This document shows positions 1 through 6,445 of a stretch of 7,392 bases of DNA, in pieces. Origin of the DNA: Leyella stercorea (lineage in GTDB: Bacteria > Bacteroidota > Bacteroidia > Bacteroidales > Bacteroidaceae); the NCBI RefSeq assembly GCF_021531655.1, contig NZ_JADYUF010000076.1, forward strand, positions 1 to 7,392, read 5' to 3'. Positions within the stretch are counted from its first letter, which is position 1. Each line of letters opens with the position of its first letter. The notes below the pieces were generated by a model, which was given only the letters and a program-made list of their open reading frames with translations, searched no databases and was not told the origin of the DNA. The position numbers and the translations under genes are program-made.

Positions 1-48
1 AATGACAAGAGATTGGCTGCACTTAGAGAGTATGCTCAAACGGCTTGA
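1..48 (+). CDS. Possible 3' end of a + strand gene (partial, frame uncertain)
   Basis: From base 1 a frame reads NDKRLAALREYAQTA and stops at TGA (46-48). It looks protein-like, but so does the neighbouring frame from base 2 (TRDWLHLESMLKRLEF, stop at 53-55), so the frame is not decided. Either would be a gene entering from the left and converging tail to tail on the truncated DUF3800 gene. I do not recognise the protein. Only about 15 codons are visible, so this is a weak call. Confidence 0.25.
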   Translation, partial: NDKRLAALREYAQTA

Positions 49-51
49 ATT

Positions 52-360
52 CTAAATCCGAAACTTGAGTATATTAACAATATTGGCATAGATACAATAT
101 CTTTTGTATGCAAATGAAGGAAGTACATGATTATCATCCATTAGTGGATGGTTAAATATTTTATCCAGCATCGCCCTACCATGAGGATTAGTATACATGC
201 CTTTGAAATGAAGTTCCTTTCCCCATTCACAATAGCCAATATCTTTCTTCATGCAAGCGACCTCATCATCTGTCATCCTAATAGATGCCAAAGCAAAATA
301 AGGTTGTTCTTTATTCGTTAAATCTGGCCCTGTATATCCAGCCTCGTCAAAATACAACAT
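52..360 (-). CDS. DUF3800 family protein, N-terminal part only (truncated)
   Basis: This 102-aa protein begins MLYFDEAGYTG, the Asp-Glu-x-Gly start typical of DUF3800 proteins, a family with a predicted RNase H-like fold that is often found beside defence and toxin genes. Further along are GKELHFKGMYT (about residues 48-58) and KRYCIYANIVN near the end, also in the style of the family. Members are usually well over 200 residues, so only roughly the first 40% remains and the later acidic residues of the fold are missing. The reading frame stops just after the last family-like stretch, and no other minus-strand frame to base 1 continues it. The break therefore looks like a rearrangement rather than a simple frameshift. 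It is the last gene of the operon, 44 nt after abiEii. It is probably inactive; its original role is unknown. Confidence 0.7.
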   Translation of the reverse strand: MLYFDEAGYTGPDLTNKEQPYFALASIRMTDDEVACMKKDIGYCEWGKELHFKGMYTNPHGRAMLDKIFNHPLMDDNHVLPSFAYKRYCIYANIVNILKFRI

Positions 361-373
361 ACATTTTATAATT

Positions 374-388
374 TAGTTGTTACAACTA
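374..388. repeat. 15-bp palindrome between abiEii and DUF3800
   Basis: TAGTTGT and ACAACTA face each other around a single central base in the 44-nt gap between the two genes. It could be a protein-binding site or a weak RNA hairpin. No T-run follows on the minus strand, so it is not a standard terminator. Confidence 0.35.
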
Positions 389-404
389 CAATTTTCTGTC
401 CATT

Positions 405-1328
405 TTAGTCATAAGAAATACCGAACACATTCCATAGTTTCTCAGCCTCTTCTTGCAACTTCTGCGGATTCTGCTTAGCCAGTTTCTTCAAATTGAGTAA
501 CTTCCATTGTACGGATGGATAATCTTTAAAGTACTCAAATTCGTATCCATCCCACTCAGGCTGACCAGATTCGAAACTAATCAGGAACTTCTTGTCCGCT
601 TCTGTCATCAGAGACTTTACATCATTAATGAGTTTTGTACGGATTTCTTTAAACTCCTCGTATGTAAATGGAATATCTGTCATACCAGAGAACTGGTTTT
701 CCATTGCTTCTCGTTGGTCTATCAGACTGGGAGCAAAAGACTCGTGTATTGGTCTATCGCTCCCAAGCAAGCAGAAAATGAGTCCCTCACGGCAATCGTT
801 CAAAGGAATATCCATATACTTTACATCAAACAAATCACGAGGATGTTGGCGCGAAAGTGCTGCTGCAATCTTGCCACCATACAATTGAGTTAGGGGCACA
901 ACATTTGCCTCACAAAAGAGAGAAAACTCTTCCTGTGCCTTCTCAGTCAATGGTATAGTTTGTACCTCGCCTCCTACAATACCTCTCTTGGTCTGGTTGA
1001 CCTCTATCTTCACCTGCTTACCTCGATACTCGCATAACAGTTTACATGTATTGAAGTTGGGAACAACGTGCATCCCTTTGAATGCTTTCTTTGCCTTGTC
1101 AGCAATGGATTTTAGATGCAAATTGATGTCATCCAAACTTGTCTGACGGTTAGCCAATGGGATATAGGTTAAATCAATATCTACAGAATAACGTGGCAAG
1201 TCCTTCAAGAAAAGATTGATGGCAGTACCACCATGTATGGCAAACACCTCCTCTTCCATCACTATCGGAATAAGACGGAGTAGCAGTTCTACTTTCTGAG
1301 CGTAAACACTTGATCTTATATCATTCAT
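405..1328 (-). CDS. abiEii: AbiEii-type nucleotidyltransferase toxin (type IV toxin-antitoxin)
   Basis: This 307-aa cytoplasmic protein carries the full signature of the AbiEii toxin family, a DNA polymerase beta-like fold. HGGTAINLF is at residues 32-40, RYSVDIDLTY with the metal-binding aspartates D50 and D52 at 46-55, KIEVN at 107-111, and YGGKIAAALSRQHPRDLFDV at 150-169. Known members of this fold (AbiEii, MenT) are growth-arresting toxins; AbiEii binds GTP and MenT3 adds nucleotides to tRNA 3' ends. Its partner antitoxin is AbiEi, which normally lies directly upstream; here two DUF262 genes separate them. I chose ATG at 1328 rather than TTG at 1337. The ATG occupies the same place in a shared repeat as the start of the first DUF262 gene, and it overlaps the stop of the abiEi relic as ATGAATGA. 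All catalytic motifs are intact, so it is probably active. G+C is near 43% in sampled lines, close to abiEi and above the DUF262 genes. Confidence 0.93.
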   Translation of the reverse strand: MNDIRSSVYAQKVELLLRLIPIVMEEEVFAIHGGTAINLFLKDLPRYSVDIDLTYIPLANRQTSLDDINLHLKSIADKAKKAFKGMHVVPNFNTCKLLCEYRGKQVKIEVNQTKRGIVGGEVQTIPLTEKAQEEFSLFCEANVVPLTQLYGGKIAAALSRQHPRDLFDVKYMDIPLNDCREGLIFCLLGSDRPIHESFAPSLIDQREAMENQFSGMTDIPFTYEEFKEIRTKLINDVKSLMTEADKKFLISFESGQPEWDGYEFEYFKDYPSVQWKLLNLKKLAKQNPQKLQEEAEKLWNVFGISYD

Positions 1329-1386
1329 ATTCTGCAAGTTCTTTGAATAATAAACCTTTTATACACTTCTTGTTACCGAGATTAAT
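1321..1386 (-). pseudogene. Relic of an abiEi 3' end in front of abiEii
   Basis: Read on the minus strand just after the DUF262/DUF1524 stop, this stretch encodes INLGNKKCIKGLLFKELAEYE and then TGA. The intact AbiEi also contains INLG near its end and finishes KELAEYE, stop. The relic is 22 codons including the stop, against 33 in the intact gene, so it lacks 11 codons in frame. The middle parts differ, which suggests it derives from a related abiEi allele rather than a recent copy. Its TGA overlaps the abiEii ATG by 8 nt, the normal coupling of an abiEi-abiEii pair. It probably still supplies the translation-initiation context of abiEii. Coincidence is the alternative, but the match in sequence, frame and position makes that unlikely. 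Confidence 0.75.
1323..1344 (-). repeat. 22-bp direct repeat, copy 2 (abiEii start)
   Basis: It matches 4927-4948 at 21 of 22 bases in the same orientation; the one difference is T/A at 1336/4940. It spans the end of the abiEi relic and the first bases of abiEii, so the ATG (1328-1326) sits at the same place as the ATG of the first DUF262 gene. The copies are 3604 bp apart and bracket the DUF262 pair. Confidence 0.85.
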
Positions 1387-3418
1387 AGTTCATAATAATC
1401 TCGAGCATTTTCTCTTGATGTTGAACCATATCTTCGACATTCCATTCTAAACCAAATAGACGCTTAATATTTTTGTTCTTAATTCCTGCATCGTAATTAT
1501 CCTGACATATCTGTAGCATAATTCGGAACTTTAAAGAAGCTATACTCACTGGGTTTGACTTTGTATCAAGATAGCGATTCTTTTTATCAATTGGATTCCA
1601 ATTCGAACCAGAACTATTTGCATCAGACCCTATCATGGCAAAATTGCCAAAGCAATTTATATCATGCGTACTAATTGGCATATCATCACCAGCCTTGGCT
1701 TGTGGATAATAATGTTCCAAACTTTTTCTAGTTCGTGAGAAATAGAAGTTATTGAAAACATCTAACTCAAAGTCACTACAACCTAATGCTTTGAAAAAGT
1801 CTATTCTATTACGAGAGTCCTTCTTTGCTTTGTTTCCACGAAGTTCCTCTGCATATTTCTTCCAAATTTTATAATCCGTATAGTTAAATACGTAAAGAGG
1901 TATATTGCATGAACCAATAGAATAAATACTATCAAAATCTCGCTCAACATCTTCTAATTTAACGTTTAGTTCACTTCCATTAAGAATAGTATCATCAAAA
2001 CTATTAGGTTTGGGCTGATTCATATCATTGAGTTTGCTCGCATCAAGATACACATCGAAGAAATATTTATCTGCCAGTTTTCTTAAGAACTCCACATAGT
2101 TATCAAGGTCACAATCCTCGAACAAATGGTATAAACAATAGAACAAATAGTTCTTTCTTTGTTTGGGTGTGAAAGCGACTTCAAACATGGAAAGTAATTG
2201 GATTACTTCGTTTTGTTGTGCTTTTCTATCCTCATACAAATCCTTTAGATAAGCAGCCTTATTACCTTTCTTATAATAATATTGCAACTTCCAGGGATTC
2301 TCTAAGACTCTGTCTTCTCCATTTGCATGATGAATCACATAATTATCAAGAAAATATTTAGCCAAGAGGAGATTGTATGCAAAGTCCTTAACGAACTCTG
2401 GGGTAAGATTTACCTTCTCGAACTCCTTAATGAGTTCTTTATCGTCAAGCGTAAAACTCAAAGGATCGAAATCATCTTCATTCCACGACCTTGTAATTTT
2501 CAAGACAATCAATAGAAAATTCGGAAAGTCTATTATCGGTTGGAAATGATCGTTATTGTCAAATTCTCCATATTTATCTATCATTCTTATAGGTGAATAT
2601 AAAAGTTCTGAAATAGTTTTCATACCTAATGACGAAGATGAGCCTACATTAGAACTAGGGAACTCGTCGAAAGACTCTATAACAAAATCTTCCATAGTTT
2701 TACCAAAGACATTTATATCAGGAAGTTTCTGTTGAATATAGAAACCCATGTCGCTACAAGCCTCCCATATACGACTAAACTTCTGCATCGCGTCGTCATC
2801 ACCTGTTAATTGATTGCTGAGTTTAGCTTTTATTATCTCATGCTTTTCTAACTGCTCACCACGAGAGTTCATAACCTCAAAATAGTGATTTAAATCCACA
2901 TCTTTCGGCACACGATAGTGAATGATATGTACCTTGTTCAAGAAAAAATCCTGGAATGCTTCCATGTCAGCCTTCTTTTCGCCAACAATGTCTTTGAGTG
3001 CTTCCTTTGCATAATTGAATCCGTCAACAATACCCTGATCTTTTTCTTCACTAAACTTAGGCATTTTCTCTATTGTCGTAGCAGAAATCTTTCTTGCAGA
3101 ATAAGTAAGATGGTTTCCAATCGTTTCAATACCCAAAGCCTTCAAGATAATGTAAATTGTTGTCAGACGCTGTTGACCATCAATAACTTCATAGATATTC
3201 TCGTCACGCTTGTATGTGACAAGAGTACCGATATAGTAAACTGACTTCGTCATCGAATCATATACATCATTTATCAAAGCACGTATTTCTTCACGTTCCC
3301 AAGCATAATTACGCTGATAGATAGGTATTTTGTATAAGATAGATGTCCCTCTGTTCGAGAAATAGATGTCGTTAATCGAACATTCTTCAAGAATAGTTTT
3401 CAAATCTTTCATAGCCAT
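1382..3418 (-). CDS. DUF262 + DUF1524 (GmrSD-like) restriction/defence protein
   Basis: This 678-aa protein has an N-terminal DUF262 domain: IPIYQRNYAWE at residues 31-41, IDGQQRLTT at 79-87, and MNSRGEQLEKHEIIKAKL at 183-200. The DGQQR motif belongs to a ParB-like nucleotide-hydrolysing domain. The C-terminus carries a DUF1524 HNH-like nuclease domain: EHYYPQ at 568-573 with H569, then INCFGN around 587-592 with N592, and SNWNPIDKK with N606 and K612. The same combination occurs in GmrSD, a type IV enzyme cutting glucosylated phage DNA, and in SspE, which acts with DNA phosphorothioation. It is therefore predicted to sense foreign or modified DNA and cut it; its actual target is not readable from sequence. 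It starts 2 nt after the upstream DUF262 gene stops (ATG at 3418; ATG at 3412 is an alternative). Sampled lines average about 31% G+C, lower than abiEi and abiEii, hinting at separate origin. Confidence 0.92.
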   Translation of the reverse strand: MAMKDLKTILEECSINDIYFSNRGTSILYKIPIYQRNYAWEREEIRALINDVYDSMTKSVYYIGTLVTYKRDENIYEVIDGQQRLTTIYIILKALGIETIGNHLTYSARKISATTIEKMPKFSEEKDQGIVDGFNYAKEALKDIVGEKKADMEAFQDFFLNKVHIIHYRVPKDVDLNHYFEVMNSRGEQLEKHEIIKAKLSNQLTGDDDAMQKFSRIWEACSDMGFYIQQKLPDINVFGKTMEDFVIESFDEFPSSNVGSSSSLGMKTISELLYSPIRMIDKYGEFDNNDHFQPIIDFPNFLLIVLKITRSWNEDDFDPLSFTLDDKELIKEFEKVNLTPEFVKDFAYNLLLAKYFLDNYVIHHANGEDRVLENPWKLQYYYKKGNKAAYLKDLYEDRKAQQNEVIQLLSMFEVAFTPKQRKNYLFYCLYHLFEDCDLDNYVEFLRKLADKYFFDVYLDASKLNDMNQPKPNSFDDTILNGSELNVKLEDVERDFDSIYSIGSCNIPLYVFNYTDYKIWKKYAEELRGNKAKKDSRNRIDFFKALGCSDFELDVFNNFYFSRTRKSLEHYYPQAKAGDDMPISTHDINCFGNFAMIGSDANSSGSNWNPIDKKNRYLDTKSNPVSIASLKFRIMLQICQDNYDAGIKNKNIKRLFGLEWNVEDMVQHQEKMLEIIMNY

Positions 3419-3420
3419 TA

Positions 3421-4932
3421 TTATTTATAGAAACCATTTAATTGGAAGAAATACAGATAGTTTTTATACACACCATCTTTTTCATCCTTAAGATTCTTCA
3501 ATATTTCACCATTGCCACTATACTCACAGCATTCCTGCGCCCAACCATCTTTAATGTCCTCATTAGAAAGCGGATTAAGTTTATCTGCCAAAGCACTTAG
3601 TAAAGAGGCTGGCGTATCTTGTTTAGCAATCAGCTTATACATATTGAATGTATTAATTTTATCACTCCACCCCATAATATAATTCTGTGCAGAAAGCCAG
3701 CCGAGGTTAGTGTATTGCGCTCTCAATGAATAAGCCCATATAAACGCATATATAACAAATTGTTCAAATAGTTCCATATCTTCTTTCGTCGGATATGTTT
3801 CTGGACAAAATCTATCAACATAAAGTAGAACAGAGGTATCAAACATCAGACGTGCTATGCCATTACCTATACCTTTTTTGAAATATCGATCCAGAGTTTT
3901 AACTATAATATTATCGTTGATATAGAACCCCTCATACTTATTGTTGTTCTGTATATCCTTGAGTATATTATAGTAGTGTTTTGTATATTCAAAGAATGGC
4001 TTGCCTGCAATTATTGGTGTGTTCAGCTGGAACGCATTTACATTTCGAGTTCCCGAAACAAAAGGCATAGCAGAAGAGTTAACCATGTCAGCATAGCAAT
4101 AGGCACTCTTATAGAATTGGGCATAAGGTGTCCTTGCAGAACGTGTAATACCTTTGAACATCTGGATATTATGCTCATTTAAGACATTGGCTTTGTTGCC
4201 ACTTACCCATTCTTTAATACGATATAGATAATTACCAAAGAAATCGGCTAAACCACTTTGTGAGACCTGTTCCCAATCCTTTACCATCTTTTCTGTTTCT
4301 TCATCACTAATGTCATTCATTTCACGAAGATGGTACGCTTTCAGTAAATCATGAGGGTAAAGAGCCTTACCTCGAGCATTTTGAGAATCAAAGAATTGGA
4401 ACGCTTCTGATACATCGGAGGTTATCACAACTATCAACTCACACCTATTCTCAATGTACTCCTTAAGACGTTCCATTTCTCGTTGATGTTCTATAGCTGA
4501 CTCGCTTTCCTCAGATTTTAATCCAACCCTTCGGTAAAGTGCATTATAATTGTTAGCAATGTTATGGTTATTGTGTTCATTATCATATATCTTCTGTTGC
4601 AAGAACTCTATACCTTTTTCTCCTAATGCTGTTAGAAGAAGTGAGAAAGTTATTGTTCGTTGCTGACCATCAACAATATCATATAGGTTCTTACCCTTTG
4701 CTTTATGAAGGATAAGTGTGCCGACTCTGTATCTTTCTTTGTTGCTATTCTTTGCATCAATAATATCATCAAGCAATTGAATGGCATTACGAGCAGTCCA
4801 TTTGTATGGACGTTGATAAATAGGCACACACAATTTTACGCCTTTGATTGGCTCCCCGTTATCCGTTATAGTTATGGTTTGACGAAGGAGTAAATCACCT
4901 ATAGTAGTTATTGATAACGTCAAATTATTCAT
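3421..4932 (-). CDS. DUF262 protein without a recognisable nuclease domain
   Basis: This 503-aa protein has a DUF262 domain in its first ~210 residues: VPIYQRPYKW at 36-45, VDGQQRTIT at 87-95, and NARGKAL at 185-191 followed by DLLKAYHL at 195-202. The C-terminal half is helical-looking and has no EHxxPQ or later Asn/Lys pattern of DUF1524, so I see no nuclease. It lies directly before the DUF262 + DUF1524 gene with a 2-nt gap, so the two are co-translated and may form a complex with this one as sensor or NTPase subunit; that is inference. Its ATG (4932) overlaps the abiEi stop by 8 nt (ATGAATAA), so translation is coupled to the antitoxin. The start codon is fixed by that overlap and by the shared 22-bp repeat. 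G+C is patchy but mostly low (28-47% in sampled lines). Confidence 0.9.
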   Translation of the reverse strand: MNNLTLSITTIGDLLLRQTITITDNGEPIKGVKLCVPIYQRPYKWTARNAIQLLDDIIDAKNSNKERYRVGTLILHKAKGKNLYDIVDGQQRTITFSLLLTALGEKGIEFLQQKIYDNEHNNHNIANNYNALYRRVGLKSEESESAIEHQREMERLKEYIENRCELIVVITSDVSEAFQFFDSQNARGKALYPHDLLKAYHLREMNDISDEETEKMVKDWEQVSQSGLADFFGNYLYRIKEWVSGNKANVLNEHNIQMFKGITRSARTPYAQFYKSAYCYADMVNSSAMPFVSGTRNVNAFQLNTPIIAGKPFFEYTKHYYNILKDIQNNNKYEGFYINDNIIVKTLDRYFKKGIGNGIARLMFDTSVLLYVDRFCPETYPTKEDMELFEQFVIYAFIWAYSLRAQYTNLGWLSAQNYIMGWSDKINTFNMYKLIAKQDTPASLLSALADKLNPLSNEDIKDGWAQECCEYSGNGEILKNLKDEKDGVYKNYLYFFQLNGFYK

Positions 4933-5686
4933 ATTCTGCTAGTTCTTTAGATATTGTCATATTATACTTATTGATGTACTTTCCTATTGGAGTAATCATA
5001 AACCTGGATGTGCCAAGATTAATATTCTCCAGTTTCAAAGCCTTATACCAGGTGTGGCCAGCCTTTTCTGCCATATATAAGAACAGTCGTTTCACTTTCT
5101 GTGACGTGCAAGCCTCCAGTAATGTCTGAACCAACTTGGGACGCAATGTCGTCAAGCCCTCCATGATATAATAGATATCGAGCAAAGATGATGATGCATC
5201 CGGCAAGTTCAAACACTCCAACATGGCACGCTCTGGAGATGACACCAGCAAATCATGTTGATTGATTGTCATGGTTTCTACCCCCAACAGCTCATCACCC
5301 AGAAAAGAGGTAGTCATATATTTTATAGTCATATCCCACTCCTCTTTTAGTAACCATGAAGGTAACTTGTTGCTTTTGTCTGTAAACAGATAAGCCATAG
5401 GTTTCCCCATTGACAGGTAATGGGAGTATCCGCGGAGTTCCAAAGCTGTATATGCACCTACAACACAACTCTTACTAAGTTGAGTGTTGTATGACGATAC
5501 AGCAGCAAACAGGCTTGGTTCTGTCCCGTGTATCTTATAAACTCCTTTCGAAATACGGTCAAGCCATCCACTTTTCATATAAGCATACTGACCACGTGCA
5601 TCCAATCCTTGACTTGAAAGCCACGAACCAAACAAGACCGATTCATTGGGTGCCGTCTCTAATATTTGCTGTATTTTTGTAGCCAT
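4925..5686 (-). CDS. abiEi: AbiEi-type antitoxin / autorepressor (type IV toxin-antitoxin)
   Basis: This 253-aa protein is of usual length for the longer AbiEi group. Residues 4-52 form a predicted winged helix (IQQILETAPNES ... YMKSGWLDRISKGVYKI), which in AbiEi binds inverted repeats in its own promoter. The rest is the AbiEi C-terminal domain, with GAYTALELRGYSHYL at 77-91, SSPERAMLECL at 149-159 and LENINLG near the end. In characterised systems this C-terminal domain neutralises AbiEii without stable contact. It is the first gene of the operon. The ATG at 5686 sits about 30 nt downstream of the predicted transcription start and follows A-rich sequence without a Shine-Dalgarno, as is normal in Bacteroidetes. 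It overlaps the next gene by 8 nt. Its proper partner abiEii lies 3.6 kb downstream, behind the DUF262 pair. G+C is about 45% over 5041-5280. Confidence 0.9.
   Translation of the reverse strand: MATKIQQILETAPNESVLFGSWLSSQGLDARGQYAYMKSGWLDRISKGVYKIHGTEPSLFAAVSSYNTQLSKSCVVGAYTALELRGYSHYLSMGKPMAYLFTDKSNKLPSWLLKEEWDMTIKYMTTSFLGDELLGVETMTINQHDLLVSSPERAMLECLNLPDASSSLLDIYYIMEGLTTLRPKLVQTLLEACTSQKVKRLFLYMAEKAGHTWYKALKLENINLGTSRFMITPIGKYINKYNMTISKELAEYE
4927..4948 (-). repeat. 22-bp direct repeat, copy 1 (abiEi/DUF262 junction)
   Basis: This copy covers the last codons of intact abiEi and the start codon of the first DUF262 gene. It pairs with 1323-1344 (21 of 22 identical, same orientation). Recombination between the two copies would delete the DUF262 pair and rejoin abiEi to abiEii as a normal overlapping pair. 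Confidence 0.85.
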
Positions 5687-5715
5687 CTTCGTTTATTTTA
5701 TGAATACCAGCCTAA

Positions 5716-5728
5716 ATTTGTTGCAAAT
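5716..5728. promoter_or_regulatory. Candidate AbiEi operator over the -7 box
   Basis: ATTTG and CAAAT face each other across 3 bases, overlapping the -7 element of the operon promoter. AbiEi proteins are known to repress their own operons by binding inverted repeats. The site is placed well for that, but the arms are only 5 bp and AT-rich, so chance is possible. Confidence 0.3.
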
Positions 5729-5755
5729 ATACTCTTTTTATTTTATTCAACCAAA
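5723..5755 (-). promoter_or_regulatory. Bacteroidetes-type promoter of the abiEi operon
   Basis: On the minus strand a -33 TTTG (5755-5752) is followed after 20 nt by TATATTTGC (5731-5723), an exact fit to the TAnnTTTG -7 consensus of the Bacteroidetes primary sigma factor. Transcription should start near 5715, leaving a leader of about 30 nt before the abiEi ATG. No other convincing promoter was seen within the operon, so it probably drives all five genes. Confidence 0.75.
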
Positions 5756-5798
5756 CATTTTCCTCAAATAACGGCTATTTTTATATAAATTTATCTCC

Positions 5799-5821
5799 AA
5801 ATTCGTATTTTTAGCGAATTT
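5799..5821. repeat. Inverted repeat upstream of the abiEi promoter
   Basis: AAATTCG and CGAATTT are perfect 7-bp arms around a 9-nt loop, 44 bp upstream of the -33 element. It could be an upstream AbiEi site or a small hairpin. The sequence is AT-rich, which lowers its weight. Confidence 0.35.
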
Positions 5822-5912
5822 AAGAGTAAAAAACGTGCAAAAAACTATAAACAGAGATACAATTGCCATCAAAAGAAAAAGAGGTCGATAGCCAGGATTA
5901 ATTTCTGAGCTT

Positions 5913-5958
5913 GGTTTAGTTTAATCCCATATTAAATATCTATAACCTAAACTAAACC
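5913..5958. repeat. 11-bp inverted repeat with 24-nt spacer
   Basis: GGTTTAGTTTA (5913-5923) and TAAACTAAACC (5948-5958) are perfect complements. A second, shorter pairing (GGATTAA 5895-5901 with TTAATCC 5921-5927) uses part of the same left arm, so the two hairpins exclude each other. No T-run follows, so a simple terminator is unlikely on either strand. Confidence 0.45.
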
Positions 5959-6259
5959 TTATATCTTCCGAGTACTATTAATGTCATGCCGAATGGTCAG
6001 GATCAAAGATTAGAAGAAAAGAAATAACACGTTATAGCCTAAGGCAAACAAGGATTAACACTTTTTAATAAACCAATTTTACTACAATAGAAAAACCGAT
6101 TTTTACCAAGATTATAAAGATATACAAAGAACTGCAAAGATAAATGTACCTAAAGAAGCTAAAATTGGAGGTTACTCTTCACACCATTTTCAGCTATTGC
6201 AGGAATCTGCAAAAATTCGTGTTAACGAATGTGAATATACGAAGAACTGGAAAAACGTC

Positions 6260-6322
6260 TTTGCAGATGTTTGTATATTTTATTTTTGACGGCAGCTTCA
6301 TTTGCAGATGTTTGTATATTTT
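6260..6322. repeat. Two perfect 22-bp direct repeats
   Basis: Copies at 6260-6281 and 6301-6322 are identical; each starts TTTGCAGATG and ends GTATATTTT. They are 41 bp apart start to start. Related TTTGCAG/CTGCAAA motifs occur in both orientations nearby (6132-6138, 6207-6213, 6401-6407). This looks like part of an intergenic repeat family, not coding sequence. Confidence 0.8.
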
Positions 6323-6361
6323 CCGTCCCTCCTCCGTCCCTCGGCATAGTATCTGTCCCCC
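6323..6361. repeat. CCGTCCCTC short repeats
   Basis: CCGTCCCTC occurs at 6323-6331 and 6334-6342, an 11-bp period, with a weaker third copy (CTGTCCCCC) at 6353-6361. It is GC-rich against AT-rich surroundings and follows directly on the second 22-bp repeat, so both may belong to one interspersed element. Confidence 0.5.
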
Positions 6362-6396
6362 GTAATTGGAGGTACATGTACTGATTATCAATTACT

Positions 6397-6405
6397 TATA
6401 TTTGC
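6397..6405 (+). promoter_or_regulatory. Orphan -7-like element (TATATTTGC)
   Basis: The sequence fits the Bacteroidetes -7 consensus exactly and points towards the inverted-repeat element and the NusG-like gene. No TTTG lies about 20 nt upstream (TTGG at 6367-6370 is the nearest approach). It lies outside the inverted repeats, 41 bp before the left arm. It may be weak or inactive. Confidence 0.25.
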
Positions 6406-6445
6406 AGATTTTACATTCTGCATCGGAAAATAATAAGAAAAAAGT

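Noticed and set aside
507..893. Plus-strand open frames inside abiEii (and similar ones inside the DUF262 and abiEi genes)
   Set aside because: They lie opposite strongly supported genes with clear catalytic motifs and show no motifs of their own.
1329..1337. TTG start for abiEii, 3 codons upstream of the ATG
   Set aside because: The ATG at 1328 aligns with the DUF262 start in the repeat and gives the usual overlap with the abiEi relic stop.
5956..6027. Protein-like tail ending MPNGQDQRLEEKK on the + strand
   Set aside because: Only 23 codons after a stop, with no recognisable family; it could be a gene remnant, but nothing supports it beyond appearance.
6260..6322. 22-bp repeats as a minimal CRISPR
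   Set aside because: Only two copies, a 19-bp spacer, no third repeat and no cas gene nearby; the repeat shows no CRISPR-like symmetry.
6144..6365. 73-codon + strand open frame across the 22-bp repeats
   Set aside because: Its second half consists of the direct repeats translated in different frames (QMFVYFIF and CRCLYIF), it has no family motif, and an opposing frame overlaps it. It looks like a shadow of repeat DNA.
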